Below, in pieces: positions 51,141 to 60,644 of a stretch of DNA of 64,000 nucleotides. The notes below the pieces were generated by a model. The model searched no databases. It was given only the letters and a program-made list of their open reading frames with translations, and was not told the DNA's origin. Both the position numbers and the translations under genes were made by a program. Each line of letters starts with the position of its first letter. Within the stretch, counting starts at the first letter, position 1. The stretch comes from Ktedonobacteria bacterium brp13 (GTDB lineage Bacteria > Chloroflexota > Ktedonobacteria > Ktedonobacterales > Ktedonobacteraceae), in contig AP024096.1 of the NCBI GenBank assembly GCA_015099395.1, positions 2,294,001-2,358,000 of the forward strand. The letters are read 5' to 3'.

Positions 51141-52631
51141 TTACGCCGTAAGCGTAAGTGCAGATTTCGTAGTACACCCTACAGGTGTAGCAGTACCCTT
51201 TTTAATGGGTGTGACGGGTCCAGATCCGCGTGCAGGCGGAGGCGGCGCAACCAGTCCGAAACTTGCGGAGACGACGATACCGGCTTTGTTGAGGACTGTT
51301 TTGACGGGATTGGGTGTGTTGAGCAGGTTGGCACAGTTCAAGTTGGTGTATGAGGCCTGGAAACGCATGGCGAGAAAGGTAAAGAGGTTGTTCGCCTGAG
51401 TGGGAGCTGGCGAGGGAGCGTGGATGGTGAACTGTTTGTCCAGAACGACGCGCGACATACCTACGCGCAAGAAGTTCTGACAATAGGTCGTACCACTGGC
51501 ATCGTGATTGGTAGCAGCCGGGATCTGATCAACGCCCATGCGATAGAGGTTGGTTTTGGTGAGGCTCGGCAGGTTGTTATTGCCTCGGGCGATGGTGGTC
51601 ATAGGATCAGTCAGCGGGACAAGGGCGATGGGGGCTGTCTGATCAACTGAGGCCTGAAGCTCGTCGAGAGGCAGGGCAGCAACGGCGTTGCCACCATTGG
51701 CCAGGTCCGGGGCGGTCCAGGCAGTACAGCCCAGAGCCGGGTCGATGAAGTGGGTCAGCAAGGCATTATCGCTGGGGTTAGCGACGAGGGTCGCGCCAGG
51801 TAGCTTTGCCTGGTTGGCGGCTGAGAATTGGGCGATCCTGCCATCATTGGTCGCCAGATATTGTGTCTGTACATTGTCGCTCTGATCCTGGTCGATAACG
51901 CTGAAATCACGCATAGTAGGGCAGGGAGCGCCGTCTTTGGCAACCGGCAATGGTGGAACCTGGATCAGATGCGCAACGATACCCTGGTTGGCGGCGGCGA
52001 AGAAGGCAGGGGCGTTACAATAGGCGAACTGACCAAACAAAGATTGATGCGCAGAACCATTCACGCAAGAACCATCGGCCAGCGCGTTCTGATCGCTACC
52101 CTGAAGTTGCAGGTTGGTCCCGTTAAAGCCAAACCAGAGGGCGACAACAGCTCCTGCGGGTAAGTTGATGGTATGCGGCCGGGCGGCAGGCCTGGTGCCT
52201 TTGTCGATAACAAGCGGGCTGTATACACTGAAGGCACCGGTCGTAGGATTGTAAATAACGCCCTGTACAAAAGCACTCTGGTTCGCGTTGTTCTCGTTAC
52301 ATGGACCCTGGTTGGGATCGGTAGCGACGAGAGAGTAGGGCGTAGCCAGGCCTCTGGCCGTTAATGGATGGGCAGGAACGATGAGCGTACAATTCGGATT
52401 GGGGACAGCAGGTGCAGCCGCCTTTGCAGCAGCCACAGCTGCCGCAGCATGCGATGCCATGAGAGGGCGAGCAATAAAATAAGCCCCCACACTTGCCAAG
52501 AGGAGAAGAGTTACCGAGATACCGATCAAGCCAGGTAGAAAGTACCGCCATCGCTGCGGAGACGGGTAACGCTTTCTATGCCGTGGGGGCACGCCAGGGC
52601 TGTATGGTAATTCAGGAATCTCTGTTGACAT
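51141..52631 (-). CDS. Membrane-anchored extracytoplasmic protein of unknown function
   Basis: 496 residues from the ATG at 52631 (MSTEIPELPYSPG). A basic Pro-rich cytoplasmic tail, one membrane helix (about residues 33-55, FLPGLIGISVTLLLLASVGAYFI), an Ala-rich stalk, then a ~400-residue extracytoplasmic domain. That domain has about eight Cys, probably disulfide bonded (NPNCTL, QGPCNEN, DGSCVNGS, FAYCNAP, APCPTM, LGCTAW, TTYCQN, NLNCAN). It lacks recognisable catalytic motifs and ends in a Pro/Lys-rich tail. I do not recognise a family; similar proteins appear to be lineage-specific. It is alone between a GNAT gene and repeats. Confidence 0.7.
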   Translation of the reverse strand: MSTEIPELPYSPGVPPRHRKRYPSPQRWRYFLPGLIGISVTLLLLASVGAYFIARPLMASHAAAAVAAAKAAAPAVPNPNCTLIVPAHPLTARGLATPYSLVATDPNQGPCNENNANQSAFVQGVIYNPTTGAFSVYSPLVIDKGTRPAARPHTINLPAGAVVALWFGFNGTNLQLQGSDQNALADGSCVNGSAHQSLFGQFAYCNAPAFFAAANQGIVAHLIQVPPLPVAKDGAPCPTMRDFSVIDQDQSDNVQTQYLATNDGRIAQFSAANQAKLPGATLVANPSDNALLTHFIDPALGCTAWTAPDLANGGNAVAALPLDELQASVDQTAPIALVPLTDPMTTIARGNNNLPSLTKTNLYRMGVDQIPAATNHDASGTTYCQNFLRVGMSRVVLDKQFTIHAPSPAPTQANNLFTFLAMRFQASYTNLNCANLLNTPNPVKTVLNKAGIVVSASFGLVAPPPPARGSGPVTPIKKGTATPVGCTTKSALTLTA

Positions 52632-52942
52632 CCTTATTCTCTTTCTGGTCACGTAATTACATAATCATATAAATGAGGATCCTACCTTAGTCGATGCACA
52701 CAATGCAACATTCTCGCCTTTTATCATAAGAAAGTACTACTCGTGGTTAAGATTACGGATATCAGGTTGGGGCCTGAAGATACACAATTTCATGTAGAGC
52801 TTGTTCTCCTTGTTGAGGAGTACGGATCTATGAGGATAGGTATCAGGAACGCTGCCTTTACGTAAACAAGCGGCATTCAGGTTTTTTGCATCTCTAAAGG
52901 CGATATCAGACTTTTACTACACTAGAGATAACGCCCGATCTA

Positions 52943-53760
52943 CATGAAATACAGCCTATGCCTCCCTCTTCGAGGGAGGACAGCCGCGTTAGCGGCAGGG
53001 GGGAGTAGAATGCTAGCAATGTCCTGTAATCCTCGATTACAGACAATGAATGCTAAAGAAATATTTCACGTGGAATGGTAATCGAGAGCATAAGGCGAGG
53101 ATGACTCCCCCCGATAGCTAAAGCTATCTCCCCCCTCAAAGAGGGGGACAAGGGCTTAAATGCACTATACAGGCAATAGTGATCATCTCTACACTTGAGA
53201 TAATGTACGCTATTACAGGAAATGCAGCCTATGCCTCCCTCTTCGAGGGAGGACAGCCGCGATTAGCGGCAGGGGGGAGTAGAATGCTAGCAATGTCCTG
53301 TAATCCTCGATTACAGGCAATAAATTCTAAAGAAATATTTTACGTGGAATGGTAATCGAGAGCATAAGGCGAGGATGACTCCCCCCGATAGCTAAAGCTA
53401 TCTCCCCCCTCAGAGAGGGGGACGAGTTTTTTGGTACTTTTCAGGTGATAGTGATCATTTACTATGCTAGAGATGACGTATGCTATTGCAGGAAATGAAG
53501 CTAAAGCCTCCCTCTTCGAGGGAGGACAGCCGCGATTAGCGGCAGGAGGGAGTAGAATGCTAGCAATGTCCTGTAATCCTCGATTGCAGACAACAAATGC
53601 TAAAGAAATATTTCATGTGGAATGGTAATCGAGAGCATAAGGCGAGGATGGCTCCCCCCGATAGCTAAAGCTATCTCCCCCCTCAGAGAGGGGGACGAGT
53701 TTTTTGGTACTTTTCAGGTGATAGTGATCATTTACTACAAGAGGGGTATTTGGCTTTTAC
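52943..53760 (+). repeat. Tandem array of three foldback repeats, 273-bp period
   Basis: Cores at about 52957-53153, 53230-53424 and 53503-53699. Each has a left end (CTCCCTCTTCGAGGGAGG, then AGCCGC-GATTA/GTTA-GCGGC, then AGGGGGGAGTAG), a middle with ATGCTAGCAATGTCCTGTAA, and a right end (CTCCCCCCGATAGC-TAAA-GCTATC, then CCCCTCAAAGAGGGGG). The spacer with GCACTATACAGGCAATAGTG or its variant is repeated too. The rest of 52632-53871 holds no gene. Confidence 0.85.
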
Positions 53761-53788
53761 GATACTGGAGATAGGGTGAAATGTAGAG

Positions 53789-53820
53789 GAGTAAGCTGCC
53801 TGGTGGCAAGCAGCTTACTC
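53789..53820. terminator. Perfect 11-bp hairpin downstream of the dehalogenase-like gene
   Basis: GAGTAAGCTGC, loop CTGGTGGCAA, GCAGCTTACTC. On the minus strand it follows the hydrolase stop by about 50 bases. Confidence 0.5.
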
Positions 53821-53871
53821 GAATGGCTGATCTTTCTTTTGCTTCAATGGCTTCAACGGATCTCTACGCTG

Positions 53872-54735
53872 TTAGTGGCTGGCTACTTTGGCGGTGAGGA
53901 AGTGTATGATGTGGTTGGCGATGACGTCTACATCTTCCTCCAGGGCGAAGTGGCCGGTGTCCAGCAGGTGGACTTCGCTATCTGGCAGGTCGCGTTTAAA
54001 GGCTTCGGCTCCGGCTGGTCCAAAGATGGGGTCATTTTTACCCCAGACGGCTAATAACGGGGGCTTGTATTGCTGGAAGTAGGCATGCCATTGTGGATAG
54101 CGCTCTAGATTGGTGCGATAGTCATAAAAGAGGGCCAGTTGGACGTCGATATTGCCGGGCCGGTCGAGTCCGAGCTGATCCATTGTCCAGGCATCGGGGC
54201 TGATGCGCTCCTGATTACGTACTCCCTGGGTGTATTGCCAGAGCGTTGATTCGAATGAGGAGAGCTCGCGGATGGGTTGCTCTGTCTCTGCATTGCGGTT
54301 GGACCAGTATGGCTGCGCTGCATCCCAAAAAGATGTGAACCCTTCCTGATAGGCATTCCCATTCTGACTGATGATCGCCTCAATCCTCTCCGGATGCTTC
54401 ACGGCCAGGCGAAATCCTACCGGCGCACCGTAATCCTGCACATAAATACTGAAGCGCTTAATATTGAGTGAGTCGAGCAGCTTTTCTACAATCTCTTCTA
54501 AATGATCAAAGGTATAGGCGAAGTCATTTACAGCGGGACAATCGCTATAGCCATACCCTGGATAGTCGGGCGCGACGACGTGTAAATGGTAGGCGAGCTG
54601 CGGAATAAGTTCCCGGAACATATGTGATGAAGAGGGAAAGCCGTGCAATAGCACAATTGTCTGCGGATGCTGCTCTCCTGCCTCCCGATAAAAGATGTTG
54701 ATGCCATCTATGCAGCTGTTACGATAGTTTGTCAT
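53872..54735 (-). CDS. Alpha/beta hydrolase with Asp nucleophile (epoxide hydrolase / haloalkane dehalogenase type)
   Basis: 287 residues. Oxyanion segment LLHGFPSSSHMFRELIP, nucleophile D101 in YVQDYGAPVG, likely acid D235 in WGKNDPIFG and catalytic H262 in TGHFALEED. An Asp in the nucleophile elbow is typical of epoxide hydrolases and haloalkane dehalogenases; which of the two cannot be decided from the motif alone. Soluble, no signal peptide. It is divergent from coaA and downstream of the MITE array. Confidence 0.85.
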   Translation of the reverse strand: MTNYRNSCIDGINIFYREAGEQHPQTIVLLHGFPSSSHMFRELIPQLAYHLHVVAPDYPGYGYSDCPAVNDFAYTFDHLEEIVEKLLDSLNIKRFSIYVQDYGAPVGFRLAVKHPERIEAIISQNGNAYQEGFTSFWDAAQPYWSNRNAETEQPIRELSSFESTLWQYTQGVRNQERISPDAWTMDQLGLDRPGNIDVQLALFYDYRTNLERYPQWHAYFQQYKPPLLAVWGKNDPIFGPAGAEAFKRDLPDSEVHLLDTGHFALEEDVDVIANHIIHFLTAKVASH

Positions 54736-54967
54736 GGTCGTACTTCCTTTTTTTGTTTACTTCACCCGCATCAGTCATAGTCGCTGAAAGCGGGTAGTAC
54801 ATAGTAATGCTCGTCCTGGAACACGTATGGACACAGAGAAATGTTACAGAGAGAAGAGCTGAAATCACCTATCCTTTCGCAGTGCCAAAGTAGAGTAAGT
54901 CGTGTTATAGTATGTTTTAACAAGCCATAAAATTGTGCAATGGATGCAACCGAAAGGGGTCAAAAAA

Positions 54968-55918
54968 ATGAGCAGTGTTCCGATAGGAGAGGTATCTTTC
55001 TCTCGTCATATCAACTTTACACGAGAGGAATGGGCGCAAAGACGCGAGTATACACCACTTACGCTCTCAGAAGAACGACTAGCAGCACTGCGCAGTTTGA
55101 ACGATAGGATCTCATTGGATGAGGTCGAGCAGATCTATCTACCACTCTCACGCTTACTGGACTTGTATATCAATGGTACGCAGAAGCTCCATACCGTCAC
55201 GAGCACCTTCCTGGGGCACAAGGAGGCGAAGGTCCCCTATGTAATCGGGATAGCAGGCAGTGTGGCGGTCGGCAAGAGTACAACGGCGCGCTTGCTTCAA
55301 GAACTACTGGGGGCCTGGCCGTCAGCTCCACGTGTAGACCTGATCACCACAGATGGCTTCCTCTATCCGAATAAAACCTTGCAGGCACGTGGGATAATGA
55401 ATCGCAAGGGATTCCCCGAGAGCTATAATGTACGCCGCTTGATACACTTCCTGGCAGAGGTGAAGGCGGGACAGCCGGAGGTGAGCGCTCCACTCTATTC
55501 GCATCTAATCTATGACATCGTCCCCAATGAGATGCAGATTATTCAGCAACCTGACATTTTAATCGTCGAAGGGCTGAATATCTTACAGGAGAACGCACGG
55601 AAGGGTCAGCACCTCTTTGTCTCTGATTTCTTTGACTTCACTATTTATGTTGACGCCGAAGAGGACGATATCGAACAATGGTATATGGAACGCTTCTTTA
55701 TGCTGCGCGAGACCGCTTTCCGTGATCCCTCTTCGTACTTCAGGCGCTATGCAGAGATATCGACCGAGGAGGCTATGGAGACGGCTAAAGGGATCTGGAA
55801 TGAGATCAATGGACCTAATCTGCACGCGAATATTTTGCCAACGCGTGAACGTGCCCACCTGATTCTCAAGAAAGATGAACATCATCTTGTACAAAAGATC
55901 AAGCTACGAAAGCTTTGA
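54968..55918 (+). CDS. coaA: Type I pantothenate kinase
   Basis: 316 residues from the ATG at 54968, with GAAAGGGG upstream; the longer ORF start is rejected. Walker [10 protein letters not shown] (G97-T105), then [21 protein letters not shown] and the C-terminal [23 protein letters not shown] are classic for the CoaA (PanK-I) family. It phosphorylates pantothenate with ATP in the first step of CoA synthesis and is usually feedback-inhibited by CoA. Length matches E. coli CoaA (316 residues). Confidence 0.95.
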   Translation: MSSVPIGEVSFSRHINFTREEWAQRREYTPLTLSEERLAALRSLNDRISLDEVEQIYLPLSRLLDLYINGTQKLHTVTSTFLGHKEAKVPYVIGIAGSVAVGKSTTARLLQELLGAWPSAPRVDLITTDGFLYPNKTLQARGIMNRKGFPESYNVRRLIHFLAEVKAGQPEVSAPLYSHLIYDIVPNEMQIIQQPDILIVEGLNILQENARKGQHLFVSDFFDFTIYVDAEEDDIEQWYMERFFMLRETAFRDPSSYFRRYAEISTEEAMETAKGIWNEINGPNLHANILPTRERAHLILKKDEHHLVQKIKLRKL

Positions 55919-55987
55919 TCGATACTGATATCGCTATATGTATCAATAGATAAAAGATGGATACAAATGCTGTTGGAGGATAATTTT

Positions 55988-56356
55988 ATGCGTATACTAC
56001 AGCTACATCACGCGCAGATAACGATTCCCAGTGGAGCTGAAGAGGAGGCTCGCGCATTCTATTGTGGAGTCATGGGGCTAGCCGAGATAGAGAAGCCAGA
56101 CTCACTCAGGGATCGCGGCGGCTTCTGGCTCCAGGCCGGTGACCGGCAGGTGCATGTAGGGAGCGAGGATGGTGTCGATAGAAAAGCTACGAAGGCACAT
56201 CTCGCGTACCAGGTTGAGGATGCGGCGGCATGCAGGGCACATTTAGAGGCCCATGGAATTAAGGCACTGGATTCCATACCCATTGCAGGCTTTGAACGCT
56301 TTGAGGCACGCGATCCTTTTGGTAATCGCTTCGAGATTATTCAACTTTTAGCGTAA
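55988..56356 (+). CDS. VOC-family (glyoxalase/bleomycin-resistance-fold) protein
   Basis: 122 residues from the ATG at 55988 (SD TGGAGG). One VOC domain with two beta-alpha-beta-beta-beta units: LQLHHAQITIPSGAEEEARAFYCGVMGLAE, then GGFWLQAGDRQVHVG and FEARDPFGNRFEIIQ, ending with the usual Glu metal ligand (FEII). Members include glyoxalases, dioxygenases and antibiotic-binding proteins; function undetermined. About 70 bases after coaA in the same direction, possibly co-transcribed. Confidence 0.85.
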   Translation: MRILQLHHAQITIPSGAEEEARAFYCGVMGLAEIEKPDSLRDRGGFWLQAGDRQVHVGSEDGVDRKATKAHLAYQVEDAAACRAHLEAHGIKALDSIPIAGFERFEARDPFGNRFEIIQLLA

Positions 56357-56610
56357 TCACTGCGCACGATCAGGAATTGACTTGAGGAGATAGCGTGTGC
56401 CAGTTCTTGTAATAGTACATAGTCAAGCACAGGGGCTGGCACACATCACACATCCACTGAAATCATTCAAGTGAGAGTGACACAAAGACTCCATTGCCAC
56501 AACCACTAAAATTCAGATATATCCCTTCTCGTGTCAATAGGGGACAGAGCCACAGTAAGTGGTGAAGTCCTCGCCGCTTTTTACGAATGCATCTCTCCTT
56601 TAAGGATGTT

Positions 56611-56854
56611 AAAACCCCTGCTTCCCTCTTTGAGGGGGAAAGCCGCGATAGCGACAGGGGGGGTAGATTCTTGAATTACGTTGTTAACCATCACCTTACA
56701 CGAATTATCCCTTGAGCATGCATAGTCTATAAGCGAGGAATACAGGCTAGAGAGACTAAAGTACTATTTAGTGTAGAATAATAATCAAGAGCATAAGTGA
56801 AGGATAGCTCCCCCCGATAGCTAAAGCTATCTCCCCCCTCAAAGAGGGGGACAA
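56611..56854 (+). repeat. Foldback repeat (GCCGC left end, GATAGC right end)
   Basis: Outer left TAAAACCCCTGCTTCCCTC, hairpin AGCCGC-GATA-GCGAC (one mismatch) and GGTAGATTCTTGAATTACG. Right end CTCCCCCCGATAGC-TAAA-GCTATC and CCCCTCAAAGAGGGGG. A near-duplicate follows at 57153. Confidence 0.8.
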
Positions 56855-56991
56855 GAGTTTAAGTGTACTTTACAGGTGATAGTGAACTTTATTGGCAAGA
56901 TACGCGATGCATTCGTCATAGCATCCCACCTGTCTCCAGCGGCCTGAGATGGGGTTTCATTACATATCCCACCAAAAAACTACCCCGGTGA

Positions 56992-57165
56992 GCCTCTTTG
57001 AGGGCAATGCCATTCAAATAAGAAGAATCTGAGCTCAGAGGAGCGATAATGCCCATTCGATAAAGAATCGTAGGGAGGCTGACGAACGCGCTCAGCAAGA
57101 GCATCTCTCCCTTCAGCTGTTTCCGCTCTTTGCTCTTATTTGAATGGCATTGGCCTCTTTGAGGG
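56992..57165 (+). mobile_element. Small MITE (57005-57152) with 13-bp flanking direct repeats
   Basis: Perfect 19-bp terminal inverted repeats CAATGCCATTCAAATAAGA (57005-57023) and its reverse complement (57134-57152), length 148 bp. GCCTCTTTGAGGG occurs on both sides (56992-57004 and 57153-57165), read as a target duplication. No gene inside. It interrupts the outer end of a foldback repeat, so it arrived later. Confidence 0.75.
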
Positions 57166-57384
57166 GGAAAGCCGCGATAGCGGCAGGGGGGAGTAGATTC
57201 TCGAATTATGCTATTAACCATCACTTTACACGAATTATCCCTTGAGCATGCATAGTCTATAAGCGAGGAATACAGGCTAGAGAGACTAAAGTACTATTTA
57301 GTGTAGAATAATAATCGAGAGCATAAGTGAAGGATAGCTCCCCCCGATAGCTAAAGCTATCTCCCCCCTCAAAGAGGGGGACAA
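57153..57384 (+). repeat. Foldback repeat, second copy
   Basis: Left end with perfect hairpin GCCGC-GATA-GCGGC, GAGTAGATTCTCGAATTATG, then a middle matching 56700-56800 almost base for base (TGAGCATGCATAGTCTATAA) and the GATAGC-type right end. Followed by the same downstream spacer (TTACAGGTGATAGTGAAC) as at 56870 and a related one at 13820. Confidence 0.8.
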
Positions 57385-57608
57385 GAGTTTAAGTGTACTT
57401 TACAGGTGATAGTGAACTTTATTGGCAAGCGACGCGATGCATTCGTCATAGCATCCCACCTGTCTCCATCGGCCTGAGAGGCGGTTTCTTTACATATCCC
57501 ACCTGTCTCCATTGGCCTGATGAGAAGGCAGAAAGGAATAATTTGATCTCTTGAAGCGTTATTAGCTATAAGACCCGTACTGATTCAGCACATTAGGGAG
57601 GAAGTGCC

Positions 57609-58116
57609 ATGCGAAAGTATGTGAATTCACGTTGTGTTTCTGTATTTACTGTTTGCATCTCCGGTCTGATTTTTGCACTCACTTTTGGCTTACCGTTGTA
57701 TATTTACTGTGCGCTTTGGTTTGGATGGATCTTTCCAACGCAGAACTATGCGATGGACCTCAGTATTTTTCTGGTCGCACTCTTTTTTTTTCTTGGCTAT
57801 GCTGGTCTTTTTATGTATTGGTTTTTGGCGCGTGGGGAGCTTCACGGCAAAGAAAACTGGGAATATGGATGCAGGAATAATAGCAGGTTTATGGATGGGT
57901 ATTGTTGTTGTTGGTATTATGTGGCTTGTGCGCATCATGAGCACACAATTTGGTGCCCCTATGATTACATATCCAGGGAATGCGGTCGGTGGGCAGGCAT
58001 TGTTTGGAGGTACCTACTTTTTCTTTCCCTATGTTGTTATTTTCGCTGCTTTGATCATAGGAATGAGTGGCGCTAACAGTGTTGATCTCCCCCAGGCGAA
58101 TATCATAATCGATTAG
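57609..58116 (+). pseudogene. Small membrane protein gene split by a one-base shift at a T9 tract
   Basis: The first frame starts at the ATG 57609 (SD GGGAGGAAG) and encodes two membrane helices up to SIFLVALFFF. The run of nine T's (57783-57791) then shifts frame: the natural continuation (LAMLVFLCIGFWRVGSF ... MDAGIIAGLWMGIVVVGIMW ... LPQANIIID) lies in the +1 frame and ends at 58116. Removal of one T would give an intact ~168-residue, four-to-five-helix protein. It may be a decayed gene, a homopolymer phase switch, a slippage site or a sequencing error. No family recognised. It overlaps the stop of the convergent gene by four bases. Confidence 0.6.
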
Positions 58117-60581
58117 AGATTCATCATCGCTTGCTGCATTTCCTTCGTCGCTAGCTCTACAGATGACTGCTTTGAGAATGTCATGGGCGTCCCTATTTTT
58201 ACCCAGATTCTTTTTCTTTTTTTGGGGAGGTTTTCGAGTATCGATCCTCCCGGCGGGAATATTTCCCGATAAGCAGGATCGATTGTAATTGGTACAACGG
58301 GAACGTTCATATGAACAGCCATAAATCCTATCCCCAATTTAAATGGCTGTAGCGTACCATCCTTGGAAATACCCCCTTCAGGAGCGATTAATATCGAAAC
58401 ACCGTCATCCAGAAATGCTCCCGTAAGCTCAAAAGAAGCTTTGGTGTTCTGTTTGGTGTCAAACGGAAATCCCCCCCCAAAAAATTCCACAAAACATTTT
58501 CGCCATTCTTTCCATAAATCACGCGTTGCGGCGATGACAAGTTTCCGACGAATAGACGTTGGTAATACGCGTAAAGCGCAAACCGCATCCATAATACCCA
58601 TGTGGTTAAAGTAAAAAATTGCTGGCAGCTTTACGTTGACCAGGTTTTCTTTCCCGATAATTTGCAAAGGAACAAAAAGAGCGTGCAGCGGGAAGGCAAG
58701 TATATTTTGTAAAATGACTCTCACATGTACGATACATGGTTGATAGTTTAGTGCATGCAATGGTAGCTCTTTGGGTACAACTTCCTCACGTTTAGCGAGT
58801 TCTCTCAGTTGCGAAATAGTCGTATCCGCAGTAATCCCCGCTTCTGAAATTACTACGCCTAAATCCTGTTCTATCAAGGAGAGGAGTTCAACCCTCTGTA
58901 ATGAATCTAACAAAGCCGCCAGAGCATCTGTCTCTCGTATTTGTGAAATTGAGCTTTTTGTGACTTGTGCGATAAGAGAGAGGAGCTTATCTTTTCCGGC
59001 AGGCTGTACCCTGGCGACCTTTTCTTCTTGTCCCCCAATCGTAGCGGCAACTTTCCCGCGGTCAATCTTTAATAGAGGCGTCCTCGGAAAGTCATCATGA
59101 TGCCATAAACTCCATTCTATAATACGCTCATGAGAAGAAAGCGTTCGATTCACCTGTCGTATGATCTCATCTAACTGCTGCGGATATTGTGTGATCACGA
59201 CAGCGTGTACTCTTTCTCCTTCCGCCCTTTTCATACAGATGACACAGGACTCGCGTACAAGCGCATGAGCGTTGAGTTTATTCTCAATGTCTTCCGGATA
59301 CACTTTCTCTCCACCTGGTAAAACAATTCTCGATGCTTCGCGACCGATTATATACAGGTATCCGTCTGTGTCAAACTCTCCAATATCTCCTGTTCTGTAC
59401 CATCCGTTAGAAAAGGCTTGCTGCGTTTTTTCATCGTCTTGAAAATATCCAGAAGAGACGTTTGGGCCATTGGCGAGAATTTCATGAGAATTTGGATCGA
59501 GATGGATTTGTACACCCGGTAACGTTTTCCCCACCGATCCCAGGCGCTTCGCGGATGGGGTATTTATCGTCAAAACGGCTGTGCTTTCCGTCGCTCCATA
59601 TCCTTCATAGATTGCAATACCCATATTTTCCCAATTTTGGGCAAGCTTTCTGTTCAACGGTGCAGACCCGCAGCCGAAAAATTGCAGATGTTGCCCCAGT
59701 CTTTGCCGAATTGGACGAAACAGCAGTCTTCTTACCGGCAGAGAAAGGTACGGAGCGATAGAATGGAGCAGTGACCAGGTTCTTTGCTTCCCCCTGTTTT
59801 CTATTTCACGTTCTACGCCAGACAGAAGAAGTTGCAGCAATTGAGGAACGAGGGCAACAGCGGTAATCGCCTGTTTTCTAAGAGCACGTATGATTGTTAC
59901 CTGGTTCGTCCGTTCAAGGTAGACGACAGTAATCCCCGTTTGAAATAACGCCAAAAAATCAACCACTTGCTCAAAGGCATGAGAAAGTGGCAAGAGCGAC
60001 AATGTTCGCTGTTCCTTTTTAAATGGGAATATTTGGCAAAAAACTGAGACATTCGACAAAAAATTGTGGTGGGTTAGCAGTACTCCTTTTGGCGTACCAG
60101 TTGTGCCGGAAGTAAAGGCTATTTCTGCAAGGTCATTTGGCGAAACTTCAGGAAGATGTTCAAGTGGAGGTAACTCCTGCACGAATGCTATCAAATCTTC
60201 AAGGCAGTATGTCAGTGCGACCATATGCGGAAACATGCCCGGCACGGACTTACTTTTAAAACCGAGTTTACATTCGGCCTTCGCAACAAAGCGTTGGAGC
60301 GTTTCCTCCGTTGTGCGCACGTCAATCGGCACTGCCACTACGCCAAGTAGCCAGCAGCCGAAATACAGGATTGGATATTCGGGCATATTTGGAGACCAAA
60401 TGGCAATCGTATCACCTTTTTTTAAGGAACAGTTTTTTAAAAAGGTGGCAGTTTTTAACGCAAGTGAGTACACATCAGCAAAGCTAAATTTTTCTGTCCG
60501 AAATCCCCGTTTCATTTCGTATGCGATTCGTTCGTGATGTTGTTGAGCATATTCGCTGAGAAATTGACCCAGATTGTTCAT
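58113..60581 (-). CDS. Acyl-CoA/ACP synthetase - acyl carrier - PlsC acyltransferase fusion
   Basis: 822 residues, three domains. About 1-490: AMP-forming acyl-activating enzyme with FTSGTTGTPKGVLLTHHN, YGATESTAVL and WYRTGDIGEF. About 515-595: acyl-carrier-like domain with phosphopantetheine Ser S560 in LLDSLQRVELL. About 625-822: PlsC-type acyltransferase with NHMGIMD (H660, D665) and APEGGIS. The likely chemistry is activation of a fatty acid, loading on the internal carrier and transfer to a lysophospholipid or other alcohol, a one-protein version of the E. coli Aas logic. AT-rich third positions and Lys-rich composition differ from neighbours, so it may be acquired. It lies between MITEs and a REP-like copy. 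Confidence 0.88.
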   Translation of the reverse strand: MNNLGQFLSEYAQQHHERIAYEMKRGFRTEKFSFADVYSLALKTATFLKNCSLKKGDTIAIWSPNMPEYPILYFGCWLLGVVAVPIDVRTTEETLQRFVAKAECKLGFKSKSVPGMFPHMVALTYCLEDLIAFVQELPPLEHLPEVSPNDLAEIAFTSGTTGTPKGVLLTHHNFLSNVSVFCQIFPFKKEQRTLSLLPLSHAFEQVVDFLALFQTGITVVYLERTNQVTIIRALRKQAITAVALVPQLLQLLLSGVEREIENRGKQRTWSLLHSIAPYLSLPVRRLLFRPIRQRLGQHLQFFGCGSAPLNRKLAQNWENMGIAIYEGYGATESTAVLTINTPSAKRLGSVGKTLPGVQIHLDPNSHEILANGPNVSSGYFQDDEKTQQAFSNGWYRTGDIGEFDTDGYLYIIGREASRIVLPGGEKVYPEDIENKLNAHALVRESCVICMKRAEGERVHAVVITQYPQQLDEIIRQVNRTLSSHERIIEWSLWHHDDFPRTPLLKIDRGKVAATIGGQEEKVARVQPAGKDKLLSLIAQVTKSSISQIRETDALAALLDSLQRVELLSLIEQDLGVVISEAGITADTTISQLRELAKREEVVPKELPLHALNYQPCIVHVRVILQNILAFPLHALFVPLQIIGKENLVNVKLPAIFYFNHMGIMDAVCALRVLPTSIRRKLVIAATRDLWKEWRKCFVEFFGGGFPFDTKQNTKASFELTGAFLDDGVSILIAPEGGISKDGTLQPFKLGIGFMAVHMNVPVVPITIDPAYREIFPPGGSILENLPKKRKRIWVKIGTPMTFSKQSSVELATKEMQQAMMNL

Positions 60582-60644
60582 GAATCATGACTCCTCTATG
60601 ACATATTTCTCACGAAACTTTTCAATTCGTAATTGCTTACTACT

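Noticed and set aside
52943..53760. 273-bp periodic repeats as a CRISPR or iteron origin
   Set aside because: Unit length and foldback ends match the dispersed MITE family; no replication gene nearby.
53776..54054. Plus-strand ORF of 92 codons
   Set aside because: Overlaps the 3' half of the Asp-nucleophile hydrolase on the other strand and begins in repeat/terminator sequence.
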